A stretch of DNA of 64,000 bases, from positions 21,258 to 85,257 of the forward strand of contig NZ_JBKOFW010000012.1 of the NCBI RefSeq assembly GCF_046764005.1. Direction: 5' to 3'. The notes under the pieces are model-generated. The model worked only from the letters and a program-made list of their open reading frames with translations. It had not been told where the DNA came from and did not search any database. Below are positions 9,859 through 18,353 of this stretch, piece after piece. Position 1 is the first letter of the stretch. The number at the start of each line of letters is the position of its first letter. Origin of the DNA: Oryzobacter faecalis (GTDB lineage Bacteria; Actinomycetota; Actinomycetes; Actinomycetales; Dermatophilaceae). The position numbers and the translations under genes are program-made.

Positions 9859-10605
9859 GTGCCCCGTCCCGTCCGCGTCGTCCTCGTCCACGGGTCCCAG
9901 CTCAGCGGGGTGCAGTGGACGCGGTACGCCGGGCTGCTCGGGCCCGACGTCGAGGTGGTCGTGCCGGACCTGCCCGCCCACGGGTCGCGGCGCGGCGAGG
10001 AGTTCACGTGGGAGGGCGCGCTCGCGGTCGTCGGCGAGGCGGTGGAGGGCGGCGACCCGTCGGTGCCCGTCGTTCTGGCCGGCCACAGCCTCGGCGGGTA
10101 CCTCGCGATGGCGTGGGCCGCCGAGCACCCCACCCGCCTCGCGGGGCTGGCCCTGCTCGGCGCCACGGCCGTGCCCGCCGGGCCGGGGGCGGCCCTGTAC
10201 CGCGGCATCGCCCGGCTCGAGGCGCGCCTCGGCGTCGACCGGGTGTCCCGGGCGCTCGACCGGCAGTTCGACGCCCTCCTGCCCCCCGAGCTCGCGGCCG
10301 TCGTCAAGGAGGCCGGGTACGGCTTCGACGGCATCCCCGCCGCGTGGCACGGGGTGATGACGCGCTGCCGGCCCTCGATGCTGGAGGCCGTCACGTGCCC
10401 GGTGCTCCTCGTCGCCGGGCAGCTGGACCAGCTGCGGGTCGACGCGCGACGGTTCGAGCGGGCGGCCCGGTCGGCACGGTGGGTGCGGCGGGTCGTCGTC
10501 CGCCACGGCCTGCACGTCTTCCCGCTGACGCACCCGCACGAGACGGCGGCCGCTCTCTGGGAGCTCGTCGCCGACGCCCGTGACCGGGACGACATCGACC
10601 AATAG
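9859..10605 (+). CDS. Alpha/beta hydrolase
   Basis: A 248-residue soluble hydrolase with a complete catalytic set: HGSQLSGVQW oxyanion region near the N-terminus, nucleophile Ser in LAGHSLGGYLAM, an acid residue near VLLVAGQLDQLR, and a C-terminal His in VRHGLHVFPLTHPHE. It belongs to the general alpha/beta hydrolase fold-1 group; the substrate is not predictable. The GTG at 9859 gives the expected short lead into the first strand and has a -10-like hexamer 6 bases upstream. Confidence 0.85.
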   Translation: MPRPVRVVLVHGSQLSGVQWTRYAGLLGPDVEVVVPDLPAHGSRRGEEFTWEGALAVVGEAVEGGDPSVPVVLAGHSLGGYLAMAWAAEHPTRLAGLALLGATAVPAGPGAALYRGIARLEARLGVDRVSRALDRQFDALLPPELAAVVKEAGYGFDGIPAAWHGVMTRCRPSMLEAVTCPVLLVAGQLDQLRVDARRFERAARSARWVRRVVVRHGLHVFPLTHPHETAAALWELVADARDRDDIDQ

Positions 10606-10676
10606 GGCGATCTCGACCCACGACGGGCCCTGTCGATTCGGCTGATGGCGCGGCCTCGGCGACACTGGATGACGCC

Positions 10677-11939
10677 ATGCCGACCTCCACCGCCCCCGCT
10701 GCCACCAGCACCGCCCCCGCTGCCATCAGCCCCGCGCCCGCGCCCGGCGCGACCCCGGTGCTGCCGCCGCTGCGCATCGGGCGCCACGTCATCGGGTCCC
10801 CGGTCGTCCTCGCGCCGATGGCCGGCATCACGAACCGGGCCTTCCGCCGCCTGTGCCGCGAGTACGGCTCGGCCGGGTTGGAGGCCGGGGGGGCGTCGGG
10901 CGCGACGAGCCTGTACGTCAACGAGATGGTCACCTCGCGAGCCCTCGTCGAGCGCACACCGGAGACGATGCGGCTCATCTCGCACGGCCCCGAGGAGCAG
11001 CCGCGGTCGGTGCAGCTGTACTCGGTCGACCCGGTGACGGCCGGGCTCGCCGCGCGGATGCTCGTCAGCGAGGACCGTGCCGACCACATCGACCTGAACT
11101 TCGGCTGCCCCGTCCCCAAGGTCACCCGCAAGGGCGGCGGGGCCGCGCTGCCGTGGAAGACCGAGCTGTTCCGCGGCATCGTCCGCGCCGTCGTCCGCGA
11201 GGCGACGCCGTACGACGTGCCGGTCACCGTGAAGATGCGCATCGGCATCGACGACGACCACGTCACCTACCTCGACGCCGGGCGGATCGCCGAGGCCGAG
11301 GGCGTGGCGGCGGTGGCGCTGCACGGCCGCACGGCCGCACAGGCCTACTCCGGCAGCGCCCGCTGGGACGCCATCGCGCGGCTCAAGGAGGCCGTGCGGA
11401 CCGTCCCGGTGCTCGGCAACGGCGACATCTGGTCGGCCGAGGACGCCCTGGAGATGGTGCGGCGCACCGGCTGTGACGGGGTCGTCGTCGGGCGGGGCTG
11501 CCTCGGGCGACCGTGGCTGTTCACCGACCTCGCGGCGGCCTTCGCCGGCTCGTCGGCGCGGGTGCGGCCCGACCTCGGCGAGGTCACCGCCACGCTGCGC
11601 CGCCACGCCGAGTACCTCGTCGACTTCTACGACGGCGACGAGCAGCGCGCCTGCCGCGACATCCGCAAGCACATCGCCTGGTACCTCAAGGGCTTCCCGG
11701 CGGGGTCGACCGTGCGCAACCGGCTCGCGCTCGTCGACAGCCTCGAGTCGATCGACGCCCTGATCGCGACGATGGACCTCTCGGCCCCGTGGCCCGGCGA
11801 GGCCGCCGAGGGGCAGCGCGGCCGGGCCGGCTCGCCCCGGGTCGTGGCCCTGCCGGAGAACTGGCTGCGCTCGCGTGACCTCGACGAGGCCCAGGCGGCC
11901 GTCGTGGCCCAGGCCGAGCTCAGCGTCTCCGGCGGCTGA
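10677..11939 (+). CDS. dusB: tRNA dihydrouridine synthase, DusB type
   Basis: FMN enzyme that reduces specific uridines in tRNA to dihydrouridine with NADPH. Visible motifs are the substrate-loop start VVLAPMAGITNRAFR (~43-57), the active site NFGCPVPKVTRKGGGA with catalytic Cys144, VTVKMRIGIDDDH, the FMN-binding VPVLGNGDIWSAEDAL, and GCDGVVVGRGCLGRPW. The C-terminal helical tRNA-binding domain includes IRKHIAWYLKGFPAGS. Two oddities: about 28 Ala/Pro/Thr-rich residues precede the fold, and a short insertion (SAGLEAGGASGATS, ~65-78) separates the conserved REYG and YVNEM segments. It is followed by a hairpin terminator. Confidence 0.94.
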   Translation: MPTSTAPAATSTAPAAISPAPAPGATPVLPPLRIGRHVIGSPVVLAPMAGITNRAFRRLCREYGSAGLEAGGASGATSLYVNEMVTSRALVERTPETMRLISHGPEEQPRSVQLYSVDPVTAGLAARMLVSEDRADHIDLNFGCPVPKVTRKGGGAALPWKTELFRGIVRAVVREATPYDVPVTVKMRIGIDDDHVTYLDAGRIAEAEGVAAVALHGRTAAQAYSGSARWDAIARLKEAVRTVPVLGNGDIWSAEDALEMVRRTGCDGVVVGRGCLGRPWLFTDLAAAFAGSSARVRPDLGEVTATLRRHAEYLVDFYDGDEQRACRDIRKHIAWYLKGFPAGSTVRNRLALVDSLESIDALIATMDLSAPWPGEAAEGQRGRAGSPRVVALPENWLRSRDLDEAQAAVVAQAELSVSGG

Positions 11940-11950
11940 GCCTCACCGGG

Positions 11951-11993
11951 TCGAGGTGTTCGCCCGGGCTGGTGCGCGGGCCGAACACCTCGA
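11951..11993 (+). terminator. Hairpin downstream of dusB
   Basis: Perfect 12-base arms (11951-11962 and 11982-11993), extended inward by a CCCG/CGGG stem. It sits 12 bases after the dusB stop. There is no T-run, as is usual in high-GC actinobacteria. Confidence 0.65.
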
Positions 11994-12018
11994 ACCGCGA
12001 GCTGTCGGGGGGCGCCGC

Positions 12019-12024
12019 TAGGGT
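12019..12024 (+). promoter_or_regulatory. -10 element, leaderless type
   Basis: TAGGGT lies 7 bases before the ATG at 12032. Confidence 0.45.
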
Positions 12025-12031
12025 CGGGGCC

Positions 12032-12724
12032 ATGGCGGCAGGTGGGTCGAGGCGTTCGAGGGAGCCGATCGGCACCCCCGGGGGCACACCCGAGAAGCCG
12101 GCCCTGTTCTTCGAGGACGCCGCCGAGTTCGGGCGCTGGCTCGCCGCGCACCACGACACCGAGGCCGAGCTGTGGATGGGGCTCTACCGCAAGGGCCACC
12201 CGAGGGCCGGCCTCACGTGGGAGGAGGCCGTGCGCGAGGCGCTGTGCTGGGGCTGGATCGACTCCAAGGCCCAGGGCATCGACGAGCACACCCGCCGCCA
12301 GCGGTGGACGCCGCGCAAGGCCACGAGCACCTGGTCGACGGTGAACATCAGGGCCGTCGCCGAGCTCACCGCGCAGGGCCGGATGCAGCCCAGCGGCCTC
12401 GCCGCGTTCGAGCGGCGCCGCGCCGACCGCAGCGGCGTCTACGCCTACGAGAACGGCGAGCTCCAGCTCGAGCCGCGCTACGCCGAGGCCCTCGCCGCGA
12501 ACCCCGCGGCCGCCGCGTTCTGGGCCGCGGCCACGAACGGCTACCGCAAGCTCGCCACGAGCTGGGTGATGACGGCCAGGCAGGAGAAGACGCGCGACGG
12601 GCGCGCCTCGACCCTCGTCGACGACTGCGCCGCCGGCGTGATCATCAAGAGCCAGCGCTACGGCACCGAGCCGTCGTGGGTGGCCCGCGCGGCCGCGGCG
12701 GCGCAGGCGGCGCGCGCCACGTGA
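12032..12724 (+). CDS. YdeI/OmpD-associated family protein
   Basis: A 230-residue soluble protein of the YdeI/OmpD-associated family. Characteristic segments are GRWLAAHHDTEAELWMGLYRKG, LTWEEAVREALCWGWIDSKAQGID and RRQRWTPRKATSTWSTVNIRAVAEL, with a C-terminal helical part (WAAATNGYRKLATSWVMTARQEKTR). The biochemical role of the family is not settled; some members are linked to peptide or bacteriocin tolerance. The stop overlaps the dgt GTG by 4 bases, so the two genes are co-transcribed. Confidence 0.85.
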   Translation: MAAGGSRRSREPIGTPGGTPEKPALFFEDAAEFGRWLAAHHDTEAELWMGLYRKGHPRAGLTWEEAVREALCWGWIDSKAQGIDEHTRRQRWTPRKATSTWSTVNIRAVAELTAQGRMQPSGLAAFERRRADRSGVYAYENGELQLEPRYAEALAANPAAAAFWAAATNGYRKLATSWVMTARQEKTRDGRASTLVDDCAAGVIIKSQRYGTEPSWVARAAAAAQAARAT

Positions 12725-13986
12725 CCTCCACCGACCGGGACCGCGAGACCTACACCGCCGTCGACCGCGAGCGGTGGGTGCGCGAGGACCCCGCCCTCAA
12801 GCGCTCCGACCGCGACGACTTCGCCCGCGACCGCGCCCGCCTCCTGCACTCCGCCGCCCTGCGCCGCCTCTCCGCCAAGACCCAGGTCGTCCAGCCCGGC
12901 AGCGACGACTTCGTCCGTAACCGCCTGACGCACTCCCTCGAGGTCGCCCAGATCGGTCGCGAGCTCGGGGCGGCCCTCGGGTGCAGCGCCGACGTCGTCG
13001 ACACCGCGTGCCTGGCCCACGACCTCGGCCACCCGCCGTTCGGCCACAACGGCGAGTCGGCCCTGGACTCCCTCGCCGCGGGCACCGGCGGGTTCGAGGG
13101 GAACGCCCAGACCCTGCGCGTCCTCACCCGGCTCGAGGCCAAGCGCACCCACGACGACGGCCGCCCCGCCGGCCTCAACCTCACCCGCGCCAGTCTCGAC
13201 GCGGCCACCAAGTACCCGTGGCAGCGCGGCCGCGCGCCCCACCCCACGATGAAGTTCGGCGTCTACGCCGACGACCTCCCCGTCTTCGAGTGGTTCCGCG
13301 CGGGCGCCCCCGAGGCCGGTCGCAGCGTCGAGGCCGAGGTCATGGACTGGGCCGACGACGTCGCCTACTCGGTCCACGACGTCGAGGACGCCATCGCCTC
13401 CGGCTGGCTGGACCCCCGCGCCCTGCGCGACCGCACCGACGCCGAGGCCGTCCTCGCCGTCGCCGGCGAGGTGTACGAGCCGGGACTGACCACCGACGAG
13501 CTCGGCGCCGCCCTCGACCGCGTGCTCGCCAGCGGTGCCGTGCCCGGGGCGCACGACGGCTCCCGCGCGGCCCTCGCCGGGCTCAAGGACATGACGAGCC
13601 GCCTCATCGGCCGGTTCGTCGTCGCCGTCGAGGGAGCCACCCGCGAGCGGCACGGACCGGGCCCGCTCACCCGCCACGAGGGCGACCTCGTCGTGCCCCG
13701 GGAGAGCCGCGCCGAGTGCGCCGTCCTCAAGGCGGTCGCCGCCCACTACGTCATGTACGCGGCCGAGCGGGTCCAGATCTACGAGAGCCAGCGGGAGGTC
13801 GTCGCCGAGCTCGTCGCCGCCTACGAGGCCGACCCGAGCCGCCTCGACCCCGACCTGCGGGCCGACCACGAGGCCGCCGGCTCCGAGGCGCAGGCGCTGC
13901 GCGTCCTCGTCGACCAGGTCGCCTCCCTGACCGACCTGCGGGCGCTCACCCTCCACCGCCGGTGGTGCCGCCCCGCGACGACCTAG
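12721..13986 (+). CDS. dgt: Deoxyguanosinetriphosphate triphosphohydrolase-like protein
   Basis: A 421-residue HD-domain nucleotidase expected to split dNTPs into deoxynucleoside and triphosphate, which controls dNTP pools. The metal site is intact: His71 (RLTHSLEVAQIGR), His100-Asp101 (CLAHDLGHPPFGHNGE) and a later Asp in MDWADDVAYSVHDVEDA. The family signature RRLSAKTQV is present. It starts at GTG 12721 inside the stop of the preceding gene (GTGA) and is followed 12 bases later by dnaG. The dgt-dnaG pairing is common in actinobacteria. Confidence 0.93.
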   Translation: MTSTDRDRETYTAVDRERWVREDPALKRSDRDDFARDRARLLHSAALRRLSAKTQVVQPGSDDFVRNRLTHSLEVAQIGRELGAALGCSADVVDTACLAHDLGHPPFGHNGESALDSLAAGTGGFEGNAQTLRVLTRLEAKRTHDDGRPAGLNLTRASLDAATKYPWQRGRAPHPTMKFGVYADDLPVFEWFRAGAPEAGRSVEAEVMDWADDVAYSVHDVEDAIASGWLDPRALRDRTDAEAVLAVAGEVYEPGLTTDELGAALDRVLASGAVPGAHDGSRAALAGLKDMTSRLIGRFVVAVEGATRERHGPGPLTRHEGDLVVPRESRAECAVLKAVAAHYVMYAAERVQIYESQREVVAELVAAYEADPSRLDPDLRADHEAAGSEAQALRVLVDQVASLTDLRALTLHRRWCRPATT

Positions 13987-13989
13987 ACT
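13984..13989 (+). promoter_or_regulatory. dnaG -10 element overlapping the dgt stop codon
   Basis: TAGACT begins with the TAG stop codon of dgt and lies 9 bases before the dnaG ATG. It would give dnaG its own short-leader or leaderless transcript. Confidence 0.45.
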
Positions 13990-13998
13990 CGCGGCATC

Positions 13999-15936
13999 AT
14001 GGCGGGACGGATCAGGGCCGAGGACATCACGTCGGTCAAGGAGCGCACCTCGATCGAGGACGTCGTCCGCGACCACGTGACGCTGCGCCCCGCCGGGGTC
14101 GGCTCGCTCAAGGGCCTGTGCCCGTTCCACGACGAGAAGACGCCGAGCTTCACCGTGCGCCCGGCGGTCGGCAGCTACCACTGCTTCGGCTGCGGCGAGG
14201 GCGGCGACGTCATCAGCTTCGTGCAGAAGGTCGAGCACCTCACCTTCAGCGAGTCCGTCGAGCGGCTCGCGGCCAAGCTGGGGATGGAGCTGCGCTACGA
14301 GGAGGGCGGCGGGCCGCGCGACGGCGGTGCCAGCCTCGGGAAGCGGTCGCGACTCGTCGAGGCGCACCGGGTCGCCGAGGAGTTCTATGCCGCGGTGCTG
14401 CTCGACACCGGCAACCCCGAGGCGAGGCCGGGGCGCGACTTCCTCCGTGAGCGCGGCTTCGACGGGTCCGCCGCGGAGCGGTTCGGCGTCGGCTTCGCCC
14501 CCCGCAGCGGCGAGGCGCTGACCCGCCACCTGCGCGAGCGCGGCTTCACCGAGGACGAGATGGTCACCGGTGGCCTCAGCGGGCGGGGGAGCCGCGGCCT
14601 GTACGACCGCTTCCGCGGCCGGCTCGTCTGGCCGATCCGCGACACGACGGGCGACACGGTCGGGTTCGGGGCGCGCCGCATCCTCGACGACGACCGCATC
14701 GCCGCCAAGTACCTCAACACGTCCGAGACGCCGATCTACAAGAAGAGCCAGGTGCTCTACGGGCTCGACGCCGCGAAGAAGGCCATCGCCACCGACCGCC
14801 GGGCAGTCGTCGTCGAGGGCTACACCGACGTCATGGCGGCCCACCTCGCCGGTGTCCAGGGCGCGGTCGCCACCTGCGGCACCGCCTTCGGCGTCGACCA
14901 CATCAAGATCCTGCGCCGGATCATGCGCGACGAGGCCGACCAGGTGCCCGCCAAGGTCGTCTTCACCTTCGACGGCGACAAGGCGGGGCAGGCCGCCGCG
15001 ATGAAGGCCTTCGGCGAGGACCAGCGCTGGGTCGCCCAGTCCTTCGTCGCCGTGGCGCCCGACGGCATGGACCCGTGCGAGCTCCGCATCGCCAAGGGTG
15101 ACGCCGCGGTGGTGGCCCTCGTCGAGGGCGCCGTCCCGATGTTCGAGTTCGCCGTCCGCACGACGATCGCCCGCTTCGACCTCGACACCGCCGAGGGCCG
15201 CGTCCAGGCCATGAAGGCTGTCGCCCCCATCATCGGGTCGATCCGCGACCAGAGCCTGCGTCCCGAGTACACCCGCACCGTCTCGGGCTGGCTCGGCCTC
15301 GAGGTCGAGCAGGTGGCCACGGAGGTCAAGCGGGCCGGGCGGATCCGGACCGAACCGGCAGCCGACGGCGCCCACCAGCGCCACCCGGCGAGCACCGACG
15401 ACGTCCCCGAGCCCGGGCCCGAGGCCGCGATGCCGGCCCCGGACCTGCGCGACCCCGTGGTCTTCGCCGAGCGCCAGCTGCTCCAGGCGCTCGTGCAGTA
15501 CCCCGCGCAGTTCGACGACGCCACGGTCGCGGCCCTCGAGCCCGAGGCGTTCACCGCACCCGCCCACCGGGCCGTCCTCGACGGCATCGCCATCGCCGCC
15601 CCCACCGCCCGCGCGGGGTCGACGGCGGCGTGGGTGGCGGCGGTGGCGCAGGCCGCCCCCCTCGCGGTCCGCGGTCTCGTCTCCGAGCTGTCGGTGGCGC
15701 CGCTGCCCACGAAGTACGACCCCTCCACCGGGCTCCCGCCGCGGCGCTACCTCGAGGCCCTCGTCGCCGACGTCCTCGACCGGCTCCTGGGCCGGCGCAT
15801 CGCCGACGCCATGGCCGCGGTGCGGCGTGTCCAGAACGACCCGGACGCCGACCCCGCCGACCTGCTCGGCCGCACGAAGGCGCTGCACGCCCTCGAGCTC
15901 GAGCGGGTCCGGCTGCGTGAGAGGGTCTCGTCATGA
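13999..15936 (+). CDS. dnaG: DNA primase
   Basis: Synthesises RNA primers at the replication fork with the DnaB helicase. Domains in order are: an N-terminal CHC2 zinc finger (Cys41, His44, Cys62, Cys65 in CPFHDEKTPS and YHCFGCGEGGD), the RNA polymerase domain (~120-250, RDFLRERGFDGSAAERFGVGFAP), the TOPRIM fold (~270-350, AVVVEGYTDVMAAHLAGV; FTFDGDKAGQAAA) and a C-terminal helicase-binding domain (~480-645). The 645-residue length is normal for actinobacteria. The ATG of the next gene overlaps its stop. Confidence 0.97.
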   Translation: MAGRIRAEDITSVKERTSIEDVVRDHVTLRPAGVGSLKGLCPFHDEKTPSFTVRPAVGSYHCFGCGEGGDVISFVQKVEHLTFSESVERLAAKLGMELRYEEGGGPRDGGASLGKRSRLVEAHRVAEEFYAAVLLDTGNPEARPGRDFLRERGFDGSAAERFGVGFAPRSGEALTRHLRERGFTEDEMVTGGLSGRGSRGLYDRFRGRLVWPIRDTTGDTVGFGARRILDDDRIAAKYLNTSETPIYKKSQVLYGLDAAKKAIATDRRAVVVEGYTDVMAAHLAGVQGAVATCGTAFGVDHIKILRRIMRDEADQVPAKVVFTFDGDKAGQAAAMKAFGEDQRWVAQSFVAVAPDGMDPCELRIAKGDAAVVALVEGAVPMFEFAVRTTIARFDLDTAEGRVQAMKAVAPIIGSIRDQSLRPEYTRTVSGWLGLEVEQVATEVKRAGRIRTEPAADGAHQRHPASTDDVPEPGPEAAMPAPDLRDPVVFAERQLLQALVQYPAQFDDATVAALEPEAFTAPAHRAVLDGIAIAAPTARAGSTAAWVAAVAQAAPLAVRGLVSELSVAPLPTKYDPSTGLPPRRYLEALVADVLDRLLGRRIADAMAAVRRVQNDPDADPADLLGRTKALHALELERVRLRERVSS

Positions 15937-16466
15937 GGCTCGAGTGGACCGGTCTGCGGCGCCCACCGGTGCCCGAGGACGTCGCGGCGGCCATCGCGCC
16001 CGAGGGCGGGGAGAAGCTCCTCGCGTGGGCGGGCGAGGAGTCTACCGGCGGCACGGTCGTCGCCGGCCGGCACCGCCTGCACGCCGTCGCCCCCGGGCCG
16101 GACGGCCACGTCCTCGCCCTGTCCCGGCCGTGGCACCTCGTCGACTCCGGCACCTGGGACGGCGACACGAGCACCCTCACCGTCACGTGGGTCGACGGCG
16201 AGCGCCCGGCCCGCTTCGTCCTCCCCGAGCCGGGGACGCTCCCCGAGACGCTCCGCGAGCGGGTCCAGGCCTCCGTCGTGTACGCCGAGGCCGTCGAGCT
16301 GGGTGGCCGCCGGACCGCCAGGGTCGTCGTCCGCAAGGACCTCGCCACCGGCCGGCTGCTCAGCCAGGCGATCCTCCCCAAGGGTGTCCGGAGCAGCGAC
16401 GAGGGCGTCGCCGAGCGGGTCCGCGCGGGCCTGGCGCGGGTCCGCGAGCAGGTCGGACTCGCCTGA
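15933..16466 (+). CDS. Conserved hypothetical protein downstream of dnaG
   Basis: A 177-residue soluble protein with no motif I recognise. It has no signal peptide, membrane segment or cysteines. A beta-rich central part (VLALSRPWHLVDSGTWDGDTSTLTVTWVDG) precedes a helical C-terminus (VAERVRAGLARVREQVGLA). The ATG overlaps the dnaG stop (ATGA), so it is probably expressed with primase. Confidence 0.7.
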   Translation: MRLEWTGLRRPPVPEDVAAAIAPEGGEKLLAWAGEESTGGTVVAGRHRLHAVAPGPDGHVLALSRPWHLVDSGTWDGDTSTLTVTWVDGERPARFVLPEPGTLPETLRERVQASVVYAEAVELGGRRTARVVVRKDLATGRLLSQAILPKGVRSSDEGVAERVRAGLARVREQVGLA

Positions 16467-16523
16467 GCCGAGGGCGCTTCCGCACCCTCCGGGACCGGTT
16501 TCGTTCGCGGGTCACACCTTTGC

Positions 16524-16529
16524 TATCGT
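16524..16529 (+). promoter_or_regulatory. -10 element of tRNA-Asn
   Basis: TATCGT in a locally AT-richer stretch, 36 bases before the mature tRNA 5' end. No good -35 is visible. Confidence 0.35.
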
Positions 16530-16565
16530 TGCCGGGCGCTGCTGGGGCGATCCCCCGGTGGCCTT

Positions 16566-16638
16566 TCCCCTGTAGCTCAATTGGCAGAGCAGCCGGCTGT
16601 TAACCGGCAGGTTGTTGGTTCGAGTCCAACCGGGGGAG
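16566..16638 (+). tRNA. tRNA-Asn (GTT)
   Basis: A full cloverleaf of 73 bases: acceptor arms 16566-16572 and 16631-16637 (one G-T pair), D-stem GCTC/GAGC, anticodon stem GCCGG/CCGGC with loop CTGTTAA (anticodon GTT at 16599-16601), T-stem GTTGG/CCAAC and discriminator G. The CCA end is not encoded directly after the discriminator. It is followed at once by a terminator hairpin. Confidence 0.97.
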
Positions 16639-16644
16639 CACCAC

Positions 16645-16683
16645 GACGAAGGGCCCCGACCAGCACGGTCGGGGCCCTTCGTC
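16645..16683. terminator. Hairpin between tRNA-Asn and the transporter operon
   Basis: Perfect 17-base arms (16645-16661 and 16667-16683) around a 5-base loop. It can end tRNA-Asn transcription on the plus strand and gluABCD-type operon transcription on the minus strand. Confidence 0.85.
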
Positions 16684-16699
16684 GTCGCGTCGTGCGGCG

Positions 16700-17596
16700 C
16701 TACCTCGGCGGTTCCGCGGGAACCTGCGCGGCCGTTCCCGGCGCGGCGGGCATCGCGGCAGCGTGGGCTGCGCCACCGGCGGCGCGCCCGCGCCGGTTGA
16801 TCCGCCGCTCGACCCGGCCCGCCAGCACGGTGAGGCCGTAGTTGAGGAGGATGAACAGCACCGCCGCGAGGACGTAGGCCGGGATGACGGCGCCGTACGC
16901 GGTGCCGAGGTCGCGGGCCTGCTGGAGCAGCTCGGGGTAGGTGATCGCCGTGCCCAGCGCGCTGTCCTTGAGGATGACGACGAGCTGGCCGACGAGCGCG
17001 GGGAGCATCGCGGTGAGGGCCTGCGGCAGCTGGATCGAGCGCAGCGTCTGCGACGGGGTGAGCCCCACCGAGAGCCCGGCCTCGCCCTGCCCCTTCGGGA
17101 GCTGGTGGACGCCCGAGCGGACGAGCTCGGCGATGACCGAGCCGTTGTAGAGCGTGAGGCCCGTGACGACGGCGTAGAAGCTGTTGAAGTCGACGCCGAA
17201 GACGTTGTTGCGGGTGTACAGCGCGAACGCGAAGTACATCATCAGCAGCACCGGCACGGCCCGGAAGAACTCGACGACGGCCCCGCTCACCCACCGCACC
17301 GGGGCGATGTGCGACAGCCGCCCGAGCCCGAAGACGAGCCCGAAGGCCAGCGCGAGGACGATGGAGACCACCGCCGCCTGGAGGGTCTTGAGCAGCCCCG
17401 GGACCACGTAGGCGGTCCACACGTCGGCCTGGAGCAGCTGGCCCCACATCGACCCGCTGAGCTGACCGGCGCGGCCGAGCCGCCACAGGACGAGGGCGAT
17501 GGTGCCGGCGATGAGGAGCAGGCCGATGCCGGTGAGCACCCGGTGGCGGGCTCGGGCCCTGGGGCCGGGGGCGTCGAAGAGGATCGAGGTGCTCAT
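16700..17596 (-). CDS. gluD: Glutamate-type amino-acid ABC transporter, second permease
   Basis: Inner-membrane permease of 298 residues. Membrane segments are visible at VLTGIGLLLIAGTIALVLW, LLKTLQAAVVSIVLALAFGLVFGL, GAVVEFFRAVPVLLMMYFAFAL and the C-terminal YVLAAVLFILLNYGLTVLAG. The ATPase-contacting EAA-type loop is ELVRSGVHQLPKGQGEAGLSVGLT. A basic, Ala/Pro-rich tail ends the protein. It is last in a four-gene operon and overlaps the other permease by 4 bases (ATGA). The order ATPase, binding protein, permease, permease matches gluABCD of Corynebacterium glutamicum, so glutamate uptake is likely. Glutamine or aspartate cannot be excluded. Confidence 0.85.
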   Translation of the reverse strand: MSTSILFDAPGPRARARHRVLTGIGLLLIAGTIALVLWRLGRAGQLSGSMWGQLLQADVWTAYVVPGLLKTLQAAVVSIVLALAFGLVFGLGRLSHIAPVRWVSGAVVEFFRAVPVLLMMYFAFALYTRNNVFGVDFNSFYAVVTGLTLYNGSVIAELVRSGVHQLPKGQGEAGLSVGLTPSQTLRSIQLPQALTAMLPALVGQLVVILKDSALGTAITYPELLQQARDLGTAYGAVIPAYVLAAVLFILLNYGLTVLAGRVERRINRRGRAAGGAAHAAAMPAAPGTAAQVPAEPPR

Positions 17597-18270
17597 CGCT
17601 TCACCGCCAGGCGCCGCGACATCGACGTGAACAGGATGCCGACCGGGAGGGTGAGGACGACGAACCCGATGGCGAACACGAGGAAGACCCCGACCCCTGC
17701 GGTCTCGTTCTCGATGATGACCTTCATGAGGTTCGAGGCCTCGGCGACGCCGATGACCGACGCGACGGTCGTGTTCTTCGTCAGCGCGATGAGCACGGAG
17801 CCGAGCGGGGCGATGGCGCCGCGGAAGGCCTGGGGGAGGATCACCTCGCGCAGCGACTGCCCGAACGTCAGCCCGATCGCCCGGGCCGCCTCGGCCTGAC
17901 CGGCCGGGACGGTGTTGACGCCGGACCGCAGCGCCTCGCAGACGAACGCCGCGTGGTACACCGCCAGCCCGGCGATCGCCCAGCGGATGCCGTTGTCGAC
18001 GATGAAGGTCGACGACGAGGACGACGCCAGGTTGATCTGGATGATGTAGAAGAGGCCGAGGATGCAGAAGAACAGGATGAGCGTCAGCGGCGTGTTCCGA
18101 ACGACGTTGACGTAGAACGCCCCCATCGAGCGCAGCACCCCCACCGGTGACACGCGCATCACCGCGACGACGGTACCGATGACGAGCGAGCCGATCGCGG
18201 CGAAGAACGTCAGGTAGACCGTCATCCGGAACGCGGCGAGGATGTCGTAGTTCGCCAGGATGTCACCCAT
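17593..18270 (-). CDS. gluC: Glutamate-type amino-acid ABC transporter, first permease
   Basis: A 225-residue HisM-family permease that forms the channel with the second permease. Hydrophobic segments include MTVYLTFFAAIGSLVIGTVVAV, PLTLILFFCILGLFYII and VGVFLVFAIGFVVLTLPVGIL. The EAA loop reads EALRSGVNTVPAGQAEAARAIGLT, with the conserved Gly. A Shine-Dalgarno-like GGAAGG precedes the ATG. A GC-rich hairpin separates it from the binding-protein gene upstream. Confidence 0.88.
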   Translation of the reverse strand: MGDILANYDILAAFRMTVYLTFFAAIGSLVIGTVVAVMRVSPVGVLRSMGAFYVNVVRNTPLTLILFFCILGLFYIIQINLASSSSSTFIVDNGIRWAIAGLAVYHAAFVCEALRSGVNTVPAGQAEAARAIGLTFGQSLREVILPQAFRGAIAPLGSVLIALTKNTTVASVIGVAEASNLMKVIIENETAGVGVFLVFAIGFVVLTLPVGILFTSMSRRLAVKR

Positions 18271-18301
18271 TCAGGGGCCTTCCGGTCGAGGTGGCCGCGG
18301 G

Positions 18302-18337
18302 GGTGCGCCGCCCATCCCGGGGGGTGGGCGGCGCACC
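18302..18337 (-). terminator. Intra-operon hairpin between binding protein and permeases
   Basis: Perfect 13-base arms (18302-18314 and 18325-18337) in the 83-base gap after gluB. It probably acts as a partial terminator or 3' stabiliser, so that the binding protein is made in excess of the permeases. Confidence 0.6.
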
Positions 18338-18353
18338 ACGACGCGGCTGGACG

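Noticed and set aside
10880..10900. Possible frameshift at a G-run in dusB
   Set aside because: Both sides are in the same frame and conserved Dus motifs continue, so an insertion is likelier than a frameshift.
12658..15888. A 1076-residue frame opposite dgt and dnaG
   Set aside because: It runs antisense to two certain genes and shows only mirror-image codon bias, with no domain.
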